From Halioglobus sp. (GTDB taxonomy: Bacteria > Pseudomonadota > Gammaproteobacteria > Pseudomonadales > Halieaceae): 64,000 bases of DNA. The stretch covers positions 1-64,000 of the forward strand of contig PABK01000021.1 in NCBI GenBank assembly GCA_002699145.1, read 5' to 3'. A program made the translations under genes and the position numbers. Each line of letters opens with the position of its first letter. Position 1 is the stretch's first letter. Positions 17,095-26,332 of this stretch are shown piece by piece. A model generated the notes under the pieces. The model saw only the letters and a list, made by a program, of their open reading frames with translations, searched no databases and was not told the DNA's origin.

Positions 17095-18251
17095 CAGAAG
17101 GACCTCGGCAGGTCCAGTTCGCGCGTGGCGATGTGCGCGAGAATGAGATTGGTCGACACCGGCGCGACCTGGTACAGGCGCGTCTCGCGGAACTTGCGCT
17201 CCACATCGTAGTCCGCGGTGAAACCGTAGCCGCCGTGGGTCTGGATGCAGGTGTCCGCCGCCGCCCAGGAGGCCTCCGAGGCAAGCAACTTGGCCATGTT
17301 GGCCTCCGAGCCCGCGGGCTCACCCGCGTCGTACAGCGCCGCCGCCTCGCGCACCATCAGCGCCGCCGCCTGCGCCTGGATATGGGCGCGGGCGATGGGA
17401 AACTGCACCCCCTGGTTCTGCCCGATGGGGCGATCAAAGACGCGGCGCTCGCGGGCATAGGCCGCCGCCCTGGCCGTGAACCAGCGCGCATCACCGATGC
17501 ACTCGGCGGCGATGAGGATGCGCTCCGCGTTCATGCCGTCGAGGATGCAGCGAAACCCCTCGCCCTCGGTGCCGATGAGATTGGCCGCCGGCACCCGCAG
17601 GTTATCGAAGTACAGCGCCGTGGTGGCGTGGTTCATCATGGTGTCCAGCGGCTGGATGCTCAGGCCCGCCTGCAGCGCCTGGCGCATGTCCACCAGCAAT
17701 ACCGACATGCCGTCGGTATGCCTGGCGCAATCCTCGCGCGGCGTGGTGCGCACCAGCAGGATCATCAGGTCCGAGTGCTGCGCGCGGGAGATGAACACCT
17801 TCTGTCCGTTGACCACGTAGTCATCGCCATCGCGTACCGCGCGCGTGGTGATGCGCGAGGTATCGGTGCCGCTGCCGGGCTCGGTAACGCCGAACGCCTG
17901 CAGGCGCAGGGAGCCCTCGGCGATGGCCGGCAGGTAGCGCGCTTTCTGTTCGTCACTGCCGTGGCGCAGGAGGGTGCCCATGGTGTACATCTGCGCGTGG
18001 CAGGCGGCGCCGTTGCCGCCGCTGCGGTGCACCTCCTCGAGGATCGCGCAGGCGGCGCCCAGGGGCTGGCCGCTGCCGCCGTACTCCTCGGGAATCAGTA
18101 CCGAGAGGTAGCCCGCCGTGGTCAGGGCGCGCACGAACTCGGTGGGATATTCACGCTCACGATCCAGCGCGCGCCAGTATTCGCCGGGGAAGTCCGCGCA
18201 CAGGCGGACCACGGCGTCACGAATGTCAGGGTAGTCGCGGGGGATGCTCAT
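17094..18251 (-). CDS. Acyl-CoA dehydrogenase with isovaleryl/long-chain-type catalytic glutamate
   Basis: A 385-residue FAD enzyme that introduces an alpha-beta double bond in an acyl-CoA. The FAD/substrate motif FGVTEPGSGTDTSR and the C-terminal THGGYGFTADYDVERKFRETR are clear. The usual C-terminal catalytic Glu (YEGTNE in short- and medium-chain enzymes) is replaced by QVAPVSTN. Instead Glu243 in MNAERILIA sits where isovaleryl-CoA and long-chain dehydrogenases keep their catalytic base. This argues for a branched or bulky substrate. It is the second gene of the SDR/ACAD/CoA-transferase/hydratase cluster and is followed with a one-base overlap by the CoA-transferase. Electrons would go to ETF, which is not encoded here. 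Confidence 0.92.
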   Translation of the reverse strand: MSIPRDYPDIRDAVVRLCADFPGEYWRALDREREYPTEFVRALTTAGYLSVLIPEEYGGSGQPLGAACAILEEVHRSGGNGAACHAQMYTMGTLLRHGSDEQKARYLPAIAEGSLRLQAFGVTEPGSGTDTSRITTRAVRDGDDYVVNGQKVFISRAQHSDLMILLVRTTPREDCARHTDGMSVLLVDMRQALQAGLSIQPLDTMMNHATTALYFDNLRVPAANLIGTEGEGFRCILDGMNAERILIAAECIGDARWFTARAAAYARERRVFDRPIGQNQGVQFPIARAHIQAQAAALMVREAAALYDAGEPAGSEANMAKLLASEASWAAADTCIQTHGGYGFTADYDVERKFRETRLYQVAPVSTNLILAHIATRELDLPRSF

Positions 18252-18328
18252 AGGCTCGGGGGAATCGATTCGTTGTGCCGCAGGCGGCGGCGCACGCCTG
18301 CGGCCAGGGGAAATACCGTCTGTCGCAT

Positions 18329-19090
18329 CTACAGGAACCAGGAACCGCCATCGACCATGTGTGTCTGGCCGGTGACAAAGGCGCTGGCATCCGAGGCGAG
18401 GTAGACGATGGTGCCGGTGAGGTCCTGCGGCTCCAGGTTGCGCTGGATGAGTTGTCCCGCGGCGATGACTCCCTTGGCCTTGTCGAACTTCTCACCGAAA
18501 AATTCCGCGGTGCCCTCGGTCATCACCGCCGACGGGGCCACCGCGTTGACGCGGATATTATCAGCGCCCAGCTCGCGCGCCATGCCGCGTGTCATGCCGA
18601 TCACCGCGGCCTTGGAGGCGACGTAGTCCAGTCCGTAGGGCAGGCCGAACACCGCCGCCAGCGAGGATATGTTGATGATGGAGCCGCCGCCGGCCGCGCG
18701 CATTGCCTCAACCACCGCCTTGCTCGCCTGCCACACGCCCTTGATGTTGACGCGCATTGCCGCATCCCACTGCTCCTCCTCGAGATGCTCGAAGCGCGCC
18801 CCCTTGAGGCCGGCGTACAGCGCGGCGTTGTTCACCAGCACGTCGATACGGCCGAAGGCCTCCAGCGCGGCCGCGGCCATCGCACGGCAACTGTCCATGT
18901 CGGTCACGTCGACCTCGGCCGACACGCAGCGCCCGCCCGCGCTATCCACCGCGGCCACCGTCCCGGCGCAGTCGTTGATGTCACAGGCCAGCACGGCCGC
19001 TCCCTGCGCCGCCAGCGCCTCCGCGTAGGCGCGACCCAGGCCGCGCGCGGCCCCGGTGACGATGGCGACCTTACCCTGCAACTGCTGCAT
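18329..19090 (-). CDS. Short-chain dehydrogenase/reductase (SDR)
   Basis: A 253-residue classical SDR. TGAARGLGR (about 12-20) binds NAD(P); NNAA, the Ser of NISS and Tyr-x3-Lys in YVASKAAV supply the catalytic residues. The start at 19090 is chosen because AGGGAG lies eight bases upstream; the in-frame extension to 19189 is GC-poor in protein sense and unlike the family. It is the promoter-proximal gene of the CoA module, 77 bases upstream of the dehydrogenase, and likely oxidises a hydroxyacyl-CoA or alcohol intermediate. The acidic residue at the end of beta-strand 2 (ACDIND) favours NAD over NADP. Confidence 0.9.
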   Translation of the reverse strand: MQQLQGKVAIVTGAARGLGRAYAEALAAQGAAVLACDINDCAGTVAAVDSAGGRCVSAEVDVTDMDSCRAMAAAALEAFGRIDVLVNNAALYAGLKGARFEHLEEEQWDAAMRVNIKGVWQASKAVVEAMRAAGGGSIINISSLAAVFGLPYGLDYVASKAAVIGMTRGMARELGADNIRVNAVAPSAVMTEGTAEFFGEKFDKAKGVIAAGQLIQRNLEPQDLTGTIVYLASDASAFVTGQTHMVDGGSWFL

Positions 19091-19240
19091 TGCCCATGCT
19101 CCCTGGAGAACCAGCGGCCAACAGTAGCAACGTGGGCGGGGAAAAACCACAGCGCGCAACAACACGGCCCTTGTCCGCACGCTGGACACGGCTATGGCGA
19201 TAAATCACTTTAGATTTCACGCTTTAACTCGCTGATTTTA

Positions 19241-19269
19241 TTGAAGCGCCCCCAACCCTTACTTATACT
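19241..19269 (+). promoter_or_regulatory. Sigma-70 promoter of the outer-membrane barrel gene
   Basis: TTGAAG at 19241-19246 (four of six consensus bases), a 17-base spacer and TATACT at 19264-19269 (five of six) lie 33 bases before the GTG start at 19303, in an AT-rich intergenic stretch. Confidence 0.65.
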
Positions 19270-19302
19270 ACTTACAGCTAGCAACCCTCCTGGAGCTGAT
19301 TC

Positions 19303-20241
19303 GTGCTGCGCGGCAATGCACACAGGCTGTCCCTGTTTACCGCCACGGCCCTGTGCCTGGCGCAGGGCGCGCAGGCCGGCGGTATCGATCTGTCCATCGA
19401 TCCGGGGTCATTTGCCGACGGCGCCGCGCCCCGCCCCGGCGGGGAGGCCCTGTCCGGCATCGACCTGGCCCTGCGCAACCCGCTGCTGAGTCTCGACGTC
19501 GGCTACGACCTGGCGGTAAAGGTGGGCGAAGATTTCACCGCCACCGATGACAGTACGACGCAACGGCTAGGCGCGACCCTGCGCTGCAAGCCGCTGGACC
19601 GCCTGCTACAGGCCAACACCCTGGTGCGCGCCAACAGCCTCTACACCACCGCCACCGGCGGCTACAATCACCGGCTCGTGCCAGGCCTGTCGCGTTCGCT
19701 GCTGGACGTCGCCACGGTAGACGTGAACTACCAGTACCAGTTGAACCGCCCGCACGCGGACGCGGCGGAACTGGAGATGCAGGGCTACTCCCTGGGCTTG
19801 CGCGGCTCGCTGCACGGCGGCCGCGTGCACTGGAACGGCCGCTATATCGCCGACGACACCTACCGCGACCGCTACCTGCGCACCCAGAGCAGCCAGACCT
19901 ACCGCTTCCAGTCCGACCTCAAGCTGCTGCCGCAAATGCACCTACAGCTGAGCGGCGCGCTGATCCAGCGTACGCAGTACCAGGCCACGCAGGACGTCAA
20001 TTTCCTGCAGACCCAGTACGGCGCCGGGCTGCAGTGGTCGCCGTCGCCGCAGTACGCGATCGATGTGCGCGTCGACCAGACCGACTGGTCACACACCGGC
20101 GAGGAGATGCTGTTGCGCCGCGGCTCGGTTTCCTGGTATCCCAACGAGGACGTGACGCTGTCGCTGAATTACGGCGACCAGCTGGTCGAAGGTACGCCGG
20201 GCGTGCTGGTCAACACCCGGCTGGTACTGGACCACTTCTGA
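19303..20241 (+). CDS. Probable outer-membrane beta-barrel protein, unknown function
   Basis: A 312-residue exported protein that I cannot assign to a named family. The signal peptide ends at GAQA (about residue 25). The rest is dominated by alternating polar/hydrophobic strands of nine to twelve residues with many Tyr, Gln and Arg (for example VDVNYQYQLN, GRVHWNGRYIA, RLVLDHF), and the last residue is Phe, as in proteins folded by the BAM complex. The GTG start has TGGAG ten bases upstream and a good sigma-70 promoter further upstream. It converges on the cytochrome operon whose last stop is 12 bases away; a role as an outer-membrane conduit or pore for that operon is only a guess. Confidence 0.72.
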   Translation: MLRGNAHRLSLFTATALCLAQGAQAGGIDLSIDPGSFADGAAPRPGGEALSGIDLALRNPLLSLDVGYDLAVKVGEDFTATDDSTTQRLGATLRCKPLDRLLQANTLVRANSLYTTATGGYNHRLVPGLSRSLLDVATVDVNYQYQLNRPHADAAELEMQGYSLGLRGSLHGGRVHWNGRYIADDTYRDRYLRTQSSQTYRFQSDLKLLPQMHLQLSGALIQRTQYQATQDVNFLQTQYGAGLQWSPSPQYAIDVRVDQTDWSHTGEEMLLRRGSVSWYPNEDVTLSLNYGDQLVEGTPGVLVNTRLVLDHF

Positions 20242-20253
20242 GCCCGCGGGGGG

Positions 20254-21774
20254 CTACTTCTTCACCTGCAGCATGTACTCGGCCACCGCCAGGCGCGTGG
20301 CCTCGTCCAGGTAGTCCTGGGGCGGCATCTCCGGGTAGTCATCGCGTTTCTTGGTCGGCTCGGCGATGTAGTCGGCGATGCCCTGGGGGTTGTCCATGTA
20401 CAGCGCCTGGATGATCTGCACCGGCGGGCCGATCATGCGACCGGTGTAGGTGTGGCAGCCGGCGCAAATGCCCAGGTAGGCGATCTTGCCGCGGTCCTCG
20501 CCGTGAATCTCACGCGGGGGCACAGGCGCCAGCAGGTAGTTGGCGGTCTGGTAGGTATTGGTGAAGTCGCATTCGCCGAAATCCTCCAGTCCCACGGTCA
20601 CGTAGCGATGCCTGTTGATGATACAGCTGTCCTGCGACTTGCCGACACGCACGATATCCGGGTGACCGCTGGTCATTTTCAGCGCCATCAATGCCTTGAC
20701 GTCGCCGATGGTGTCGTAACCGTTGTTCAGCATGGTGTTGTTGAGAATTTTCACCCGGTCCGGGTTCGGCTCCGATTCCGGGTCGATAGTGACGTTGGCG
20801 GCGTTGCCGTGATCGGTGATCAGGATGCCGGTGGTCTTGTTGTCGCGAATGATGTTGCCCTCGATGACCACGTCGTCGGCGGCCATCACCAGGATGCCGG
20901 TACCCGCCGGAATACCCGACACCGTGGACCCGGGAGCGCCGAAATTCGGGTGATTGTTGGCGACCACGAAGTTGTTGCGAATGATGACATCGTAGGTCGT
21001 CTTTATCGGCAGCCCCGGCGTGATGAACGCGAGGATGCCGCCGGTGTTGTTGTACACCCGGTTGGCCTCGACGATGGCGTGGCGGCTGTTCTCGATCTCG
21101 ATACCGGCGACGCTGTCGAACACGTCGTTGTAGGCCACGTGTACGTTGTCGCTCATGCCGACATAGATGGCCGCATCCTCGATACCCGAGATGATGTTGT
21201 GTTCCACCACGCCGTTCTGGCCCAGTTGCGGGAAGATGCCGTACACGCCGGTATCGACGATCAGGTTGTTGCGAATCTCCCAGTTGTTGCCCGCCTGGCT
21301 CATGATGCCGTTGCCCTTGTAGGCGGTAATCTTGAAGTTCTCCACCACGATGTTGTTGCCGGAGTAGAGAATCGCGTCGTTGAGTTTGCCCTGGCCGTCC
21401 AGTGTGGCGCGGCGGCCCTTGTCGATGACCCCGACCAGCCGGATCCCGTCCTTGTCGATGTAAACGGTCTCGTGGTAGGTGCCGGGCATGACCTGGATCG
21501 TGGTGCCGGGCGCCGCATTCTGCACCGCCTCCTGGATAGACTCGCCGTCCTGCACCACCACCACGATATCGGTCATGGGCGGACCGGCCACCGATTTGGT
21601 GTTGCCGTCCAGGGTCAAGGTGTTGCCCTCCGCGGAGAAGCCCCCCTCGTAGGTGGCGGCGCTGCCACTACCAGTGATGACGGGCGCGGCCTGTTCCCCG
21701 CAGCCGCCGACACTGATACCCGCGGCAAATACCGCGCAGGTAAAGGCCAGGCCAAACAGTCTTGCAGTGTTCAT
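20254..21774 (-). CDS. Right-handed beta-helix lipoprotein with C-terminal cytochrome c domain
   Basis: A 506-residue fusion. The lipobox VGGC (Cys25) marks a lipoprotein. Residues of about 70-400 are a parallel beta-helix with many Asn-rich turns (NNIVVENFKIT, NVHVAYNDVFD, DVVIEGNIIRDN), as in carbohydrate-processing or polymer-binding proteins. The C-terminus is a monohaem cytochrome c with CAGCH at 437-441 and a probable axial Met483 in YPEMPPQ. The combination matches the described but uncharacterised family of beta-helix repeat proteins found beside cytochrome genes. It is translationally coupled to the diheme protein upstream by an ATGA overlap (21771-21774). Binding of a substrate by the helix with electron transfer by the haem is inference. 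Confidence 0.85.
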   Translation of the reverse strand: MNTARLFGLAFTCAVFAAGISVGGCGEQAAPVITGSGSAATYEGGFSAEGNTLTLDGNTKSVAGPPMTDIVVVVQDGESIQEAVQNAAPGTTIQVMPGTYHETVYIDKDGIRLVGVIDKGRRATLDGQGKLNDAILYSGNNIVVENFKITAYKGNGIMSQAGNNWEIRNNLIVDTGVYGIFPQLGQNGVVEHNIISGIEDAAIYVGMSDNVHVAYNDVFDSVAGIEIENSRHAIVEANRVYNNTGGILAFITPGLPIKTTYDVIIRNNFVVANNHPNFGAPGSTVSGIPAGTGILVMAADDVVIEGNIIRDNKTTGILITDHGNAANVTIDPESEPNPDRVKILNNTMLNNGYDTIGDVKALMALKMTSGHPDIVRVGKSQDSCIINRHRYVTVGLEDFGECDFTNTYQTANYLLAPVPPREIHGEDRGKIAYLGICAGCHTYTGRMIGPPVQIIQALYMDNPQGIADYIAEPTKKRDDYPEMPPQDYLDEATRLAVAEYMLQVKK

Positions 21775-22991
21775 GAAGATTCTCCCGGTATCGATTGGGT
21801 TGTCGCGATCTGCTCGCGCGCTGGGTGATTTATCGGCGTGAGGCCCGAGGGCACACGCACGGGAACGCGGGGCTTGAGACTCTCATCGGTCAGCGTACCG
21901 AGAAAGTCGACCAGGCGGTCCAGTTCGTAATCAGTGAGGTCCGGCGAGGTGATGTGCCAGTGCAGGTGCAGGTTTTCACCCTCGGGGACGGCGTGCCCGC
22001 GGCCGCCGTTGTAGAACGCCGCCGTATCGCGCAGGTTGTCGAACAGGCCCGAATGCATGTAAGGCGCGGTCAGCGCGACATTGCGCAGGGTCGGCACCTT
22101 GAAGCCGCCGCGCAGCTTGTCCGCGCCAAACACCGCCTGGGCGCCGGGGTCGAAGGGCAGGCCCTCGGGCTCGGGTGCGCCGATGACCGCCACCTGCTGG
22201 TTGGTAAACAACGGCGGCGTATGACATTCGGCACAGCGCGCGACGAACGAGCGGAAGATGTTCAGGCCCTCGATCTCCGGCGGCGTCAGCGCCGCGTGGA
22301 AACCGTGGGCGTAGCGGTCGTAACGGCTGTTCAGCGAGATCAGCGAGGTCTGGAAAGCCGCCAGCGCCTGGTACACCTGCTCCAGCTCGATGGCCTCGCC
22401 CGCGCGCTGCGCAAAGGCCTGCCGGAACATCGCGCGATAGGCGCGGTTGCCGTTGAGGGTGGCGAGCAACTGCTGTGGCGTATTGCCCATCTCCGCCGGG
22501 GCGAACAGCGGACCGGCCGCCTGCTCCTCGAGACTGGCGGCATGGGCGTCCCAGAAGAAACTGTCGAGGAAGGCGACGTTCCACAGGGTGGGCGCCGCCC
22601 GCGCCGCCTGCCGGCCGCCGATACCCACCGAGCGCGGCAGGCCGTCGCTGAAGCCCTGGTCGGGGTGGTGGCAGCTGGCACAGGAGATAGAGCCGTCCGC
22701 TGACAGCGCCGGGTCGAAGAACAGGTAGCGGCCAAGATCTATTTGCTGCGGGCTAAAGCCGTCGCGATGGTCCGGCAGGGACGTCTGCGTGCCGCCCAGC
22801 CCCTTGTCCTGCACCGAGTCGTACATCTCGTAGAGCGTACGCAGGCTGCAGGTGCCGGCGACGGTCTGCTCGAAACTCGGTGGACAGCGCTGCGACAGGG
22901 CAAAACCGTCGGGCGCGTCGGGCGCGGAAACGCCCAGACCGGCCGCCAGGGCCAGGCCGAGCACGACGCAGACGATCACGACACCGCGCAT
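21771..22991 (-). CDS. Diheme cytochrome c peroxidase/MauG-like protein
   Basis: A 406-residue exported diheme protein. A signal peptide (about residues 1-22) is followed by CASCH at 104-108 and CAECH at 253-257, spaced as in bacterial cytochrome c peroxidases and MauG. PTLWNVAF, FKVPTLRNVALTAPYMHSG and the C-terminal LVDFLGTLT are the usual landmarks. Such proteins either reduce hydrogen peroxide or oxidise a partner protein or polymer in the periplasm. It lies between a class-I-like diheme cytochrome (4-base gap) and the beta-helix/cytochrome fusion (4-base overlap), so all three are likely produced as an electron-transfer chain. Distinguishing peroxidase from MauG-type oxidase is not possible here. 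Confidence 0.9.
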   Translation of the reverse strand: MRGVVIVCVVLGLALAAGLGVSAPDAPDGFALSQRCPPSFEQTVAGTCSLRTLYEMYDSVQDKGLGGTQTSLPDHRDGFSPQQIDLGRYLFFDPALSADGSISCASCHHPDQGFSDGLPRSVGIGGRQAARAAPTLWNVAFLDSFFWDAHAASLEEQAAGPLFAPAEMGNTPQQLLATLNGNRAYRAMFRQAFAQRAGEAIELEQVYQALAAFQTSLISLNSRYDRYAHGFHAALTPPEIEGLNIFRSFVARCAECHTPPLFTNQQVAVIGAPEPEGLPFDPGAQAVFGADKLRGGFKVPTLRNVALTAPYMHSGLFDNLRDTAAFYNGGRGHAVPEGENLHLHWHITSPDLTDYELDRLVDFLGTLTDESLKPRVPVRVPSGLTPINHPAREQIATTQSIPGESS

Positions 22992-22995
22992 GTGC

Positions 22996-23613
22996 CTAGT
23001 CCTGCTGCGCCTGCGCGTGAATAAACGCGATCACGTCATCGAGGTCCTTTTCACCCGGCAGGGTTGCGGCCATCATTTTCATCTGGCGGCCATAGGTATC
23101 GTCCGGGTGAGAACCGCGCACGCCCTGCAGGAAGTTGGCGAACTGACGTTTCAGGTAGGCCGCGTCCAGCGTGTTCAGGCGCGGGGAATTGAGGCCGGGG
23201 TTGCCCTCCCCCGCGCCGCCGTGGCAGGCGCCGCAGCGGCCATGGTAGATGCTTTCACCGTTGCGCAGGTCAGTGCCCTGCGCGGGCGCCGGCTGCGGCG
23301 CGGGCTGTGCGGCCAGCCAGGCGGCGACCTGCGGGGCCGCGGCGGGCTCCAGGGTGGCCGTCATCGCGCGCATCTGCGCACCCGCCGTGTCCGCCGGGTC
23401 GGCGCCGCGCAGCCCGGAGCGGAAGTTCGCCAGCTGACGTTCCAGGTAGGGTGCATCCTGCCCGGCCAGTGCGGGTGCATTCTGTGCGGGATCGCCCTGC
23501 CCGACCGCGCCGTGGCACGCCGCACAGGGCTGGTAGGCCGCGGGCGCCCCGGCCTGCGCCATGGCGCCCAGGGCATAGGTTGACAGGACGATGGCTGCGA
23601 TCAGTGTTTTCAT
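22996..23613 (-). CDS. Cytochrome c4-like diheme cytochrome
   Basis: A 205-residue periplasmic cytochrome with two similar halves. The signal peptide ends at AMAQ (about residue 20). Haem sites are CAACH (30-34) and CGACH (127-131), and each half has the same YLxRQxANFxxGxRG-type helix and a Met-rich segment (MRAMTATL, MKMMAATL) for the axial ligand. This is the two-domain plan of cytochrome c4, a soluble electron shuttle. The start at 23613 is set by AGGAGAG eight bases upstream and by the signal peptide; the extension to 23823 is discounted. It is the first gene of the cytochrome operon and is divergent from a TonB receptor. Confidence 0.92.
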   Translation of the reverse strand: MKTLIAAIVLSTYALGAMAQAGAPAAYQPCAACHGAVGQGDPAQNAPALAGQDAPYLERQLANFRSGLRGADPADTAGAQMRAMTATLEPAAAPQVAAWLAAQPAPQPAPAQGTDLRNGESIYHGRCGACHGGAGEGNPGLNSPRLNTLDAAYLKRQFANFLQGVRGSHPDDTYGRQMKMMAATLPGEKDLDDVIAFIHAQAQQD

Positions 23614-23814
23614 CCGGTGGCTCTCCTGCAGGCGGTCGACTGGCGGGCGGTATTGAGGGTGGCGGCGATTAAACCACATAAAGTTAATACTGACTACTAT
23701 TTTTTCGGGCCACCATAAGTTAGTATAGGGCCCATAATCAAAGGCGGGCAAAACCGCGTCAACTGTCCGGGGCTTGAAGCTGTACCCCACAACCAACAGG
23801 AAGGTAGATACCAG

Positions 23815-26271
23815 ATGAGACACTCGATTCTGTCAGGGGCCCGTACACAACTGTATAGCGCAGTCGCTGCGACCGTTGTTTCACTCAGTGCGCCTGCACT
23901 TGCCCAGGAGCCGGCGTCCAACAATTCCGGCGGCCGCTATCAACTGACGCTGGAGGAAGTGCTGGTCACCGCCCAGAAGCGGGAGGAGAGCAGCATGACC
24001 GTGCCCATCGCGGTGAGCACCTTCACCGCCCAGGACATGATCAACACCGGCGCCAACGACATCGCCGACATCGACGATTTCATGCCCGGCGTGAAGTTCG
24101 GCGCGGTAACGTCGAACCAGTCAACCCAACTCGGCACGGAGATCCGCGGCGTGTCCAGCCCGAACATCTCCAGCGGCCAGGACCCCTCGGTGGCGACCTT
24201 TTATGACAACGCTTACCTGCCGCGGGCGGTAACCACCATCCCCTTCCTCGATATCCAGCGCGTGGAAGTGTTGAAAGGACCGCAGGGCACGCTGTACGGC
24301 CGCAACGCCACCGCCGGCGTGGTCAACATGATCCCCAACAAGCCCGACCTCGACGAATTCGAGGGCTTCGTGCGCTCACGCATCGGCAACTACGGTTTGC
24401 TGGACCTGGAAGGCATGGTCAACGTACCGATCAACGACACGCTGGCGGTACGCGCCAATATCCTGGACCACAGCCGCGACGGCATTTTCGATAACAAGGG
24501 CATCGGCGACGACCTGCGCGAGGAAGAGTACACCTTCGGCCGGCTGGCCATCGCCTGGGAACCCACCGACGACACGCGGGTGCAACTGGCCGGCGATATC
24601 GAGGATCGCGGCGGCAATACCAGCTACTCCATCGGGGTCAGCGAGTACGCCCTGAGCAACGATCCCTTCAACGACGACGTCGAGAACGACGCGGTGCCGC
24701 GCAAGGAAGAGCGCGACATGTACGGCGTATCCCTGCAAGTAGACCACGATTTCAACGACGAACTGTCCGTGTTCGGCATCCTCAGTTACCGCGACTGGGA
24801 CACCTTCAACCTGCAGGACGAGGACGGCACCGCTGCCATTCGCCGCTACCTGGACACCAACAACAAGGAAGATTCCGATATCTTCTACAGCGAGGTGCGC
24901 TTCAACTTCGTCAACGACCGCTTCGACATCATCGTCGGCGGCAACTACAGCAGCGAAGATGTCTACCAGCGCACGGACATCGGTCTGCGCGCGGATTCCT
25001 ACATGCAGTTTGTCAGCAACGAGTTACTGCCTTTCGCGCAGGACCTGGGCCTGATTCCCCCCGATGTCATGCTCGACCAGAACAGCCATATCTGGGATTT
25101 CTTCGCCGACGCCGACGATGCCACCTACCTGTTCTTCTCCCAGGCGGCCGGCGAGATCACCGGCCTGCCCACGGCGGTGCTGCCGCCGCGCTACGCCGGC
25201 GAGTACTTCACCGAGACCATGGACAACACGGGCGAGTTCGTCAACTGGGGCATTTTCGGCGACCTCACCTACAACCTCACCGACACGGTGCGCCTGATCG
25301 GCGGGTTGCGCTACAGCTACGACGAGAAGGACTACTCCTGGCAGACCTTCGACAATACGCTGGCCGGCTTCCCTGTCGCACCGGCGCGAGTGGCCTTCGA
25401 CCCCTCGGTGATCACTTCCGACCCGGCGGAATTTTTCGACAAGTTCGAGGACGACGAAAACTGGAGCAAGACCACCGGCCGCGCCGTAGCGGAGTGGAGT
25501 TTCATGGACAGCGCAATGACCTACGCTTCCTTCGCCACCGGCTACAAGTCCGGCGGCTTCGACGGCCAGTCCTTCGACGCGGTGCTATCCGGCCCCTTCG
25601 ACCCGGAAGACATGACCAGCTACGAGGTGGGCCTCAAGGGCGATTTCTTCGACGACACCGTGCGCATCGAGTTCGCCCTGTTCTACCAGGAACTGGACGG
25701 ACGCCAGGGCACCGAGTCGGTCAAGGACAGCCCCGACGACCCCACCGCGCAACCGCGGGTGGTGACATCGGACGAGGAAACCACCGGCTGGGAACTGTAC
25801 ACCCAGTGGCAGGCGCTGGAGACGCTGCGCTTTACCGCGTTGACCACCATGCGCGACATGGAGCGTGAGCAGGACCCGTACTTCGACGCCCGGGGAGAAC
25901 CCAAGGGTGGCGAAAAGGAAAACATCGATACGCGTACGGACTACACCATCAGCATGGACTGGACACCGGACATCCCGACCGGCTACCTGCTGGTGCACGT
26001 GGACTACATCTTCGACCAGAAGGCGGACGACTCAACCGCCACCATCTTCACCACCGGCCGCTGGTACTTCCAGGACCGCAAGCTGCTGAATGCGCGACTG
26101 GCCTGGTCCAACGACGCCGACACCATCGAGGTGGCGCTGTGGGGCAAGAACCTGCTTGACGAGGAGTTCGCGGAAAACCCGGGCGGCTTCGTCGCCGATG
26201 AACTGGGGGCCTACAAGACCAACGTCCAGGACCCGCTCACCTACGGCGTGGACCTGCGCTATAACTTCTGA
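23815..26271 (+). CDS. TonB-dependent outer-membrane receptor
   Basis: An 818-residue receptor. The signal peptide ends at APALAQ (about residue 31). A TonB-box-type segment EEVLVTAQKRE follows at 47-57, then the plug (VEVLKGPQGTLYGRNATAGVVNM) and a barrel ending in YNF. This plug signature is common in receptors of sphingomonads and marine gammaproteobacteria that import non-iron substrates, although siderophores are not excluded. It shares a 201-base intergenic region with the divergent cytochrome operon, which suggests a joint substrate-uptake and periplasmic-oxidation role. Note that this barrel is rich in acidic residues (many Asp/Glu), as expected for a marine organism. Confidence 0.93.
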   Translation: MRHSILSGARTQLYSAVAATVVSLSAPALAQEPASNNSGGRYQLTLEEVLVTAQKREESSMTVPIAVSTFTAQDMINTGANDIADIDDFMPGVKFGAVTSNQSTQLGTEIRGVSSPNISSGQDPSVATFYDNAYLPRAVTTIPFLDIQRVEVLKGPQGTLYGRNATAGVVNMIPNKPDLDEFEGFVRSRIGNYGLLDLEGMVNVPINDTLAVRANILDHSRDGIFDNKGIGDDLREEEYTFGRLAIAWEPTDDTRVQLAGDIEDRGGNTSYSIGVSEYALSNDPFNDDVENDAVPRKEERDMYGVSLQVDHDFNDELSVFGILSYRDWDTFNLQDEDGTAAIRRYLDTNNKEDSDIFYSEVRFNFVNDRFDIIVGGNYSSEDVYQRTDIGLRADSYMQFVSNELLPFAQDLGLIPPDVMLDQNSHIWDFFADADDATYLFFSQAAGEITGLPTAVLPPRYAGEYFTETMDNTGEFVNWGIFGDLTYNLTDTVRLIGGLRYSYDEKDYSWQTFDNTLAGFPVAPARVAFDPSVITSDPAEFFDKFEDDENWSKTTGRAVAEWSFMDSAMTYASFATGYKSGGFDGQSFDAVLSGPFDPEDMTSYEVGLKGDFFDDTVRIEFALFYQELDGRQGTESVKDSPDDPTAQPRVVTSDEETTGWELYTQWQALETLRFTALTTMRDMEREQDPYFDARGEPKGGEKENIDTRTDYTISMDWTPDIPTGYLLVHVDYIFDQKADDSTATIFTTGRWYFQDRKLLNARLAWSNDADTIEVALWGKNLLDEEFAENPGGFVADELGAYKTNVQDPLTYGVDLRYNF

Positions 26272-26283
26272 GACAGGCGCTGA

Positions 26284-26301
26284 CCCCCGCGCAGGCGGGG
26301 G
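26284..26301. terminator. GC stem-loop between convergent genes
   Basis: A 7-bp perfect stem CCCCCGC/GCGGGGG with a GCAG loop lies between the ends of the TonB receptor (plus) and the truncated haemoglobin (minus). There is no T-run on either strand, so only a weak or Rho-assisted terminator role is likely. Confidence 0.35.
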
Positions 26302-26332
26302 CCATCCGCCCCCCCGGGGCAGGCGCCACCTC

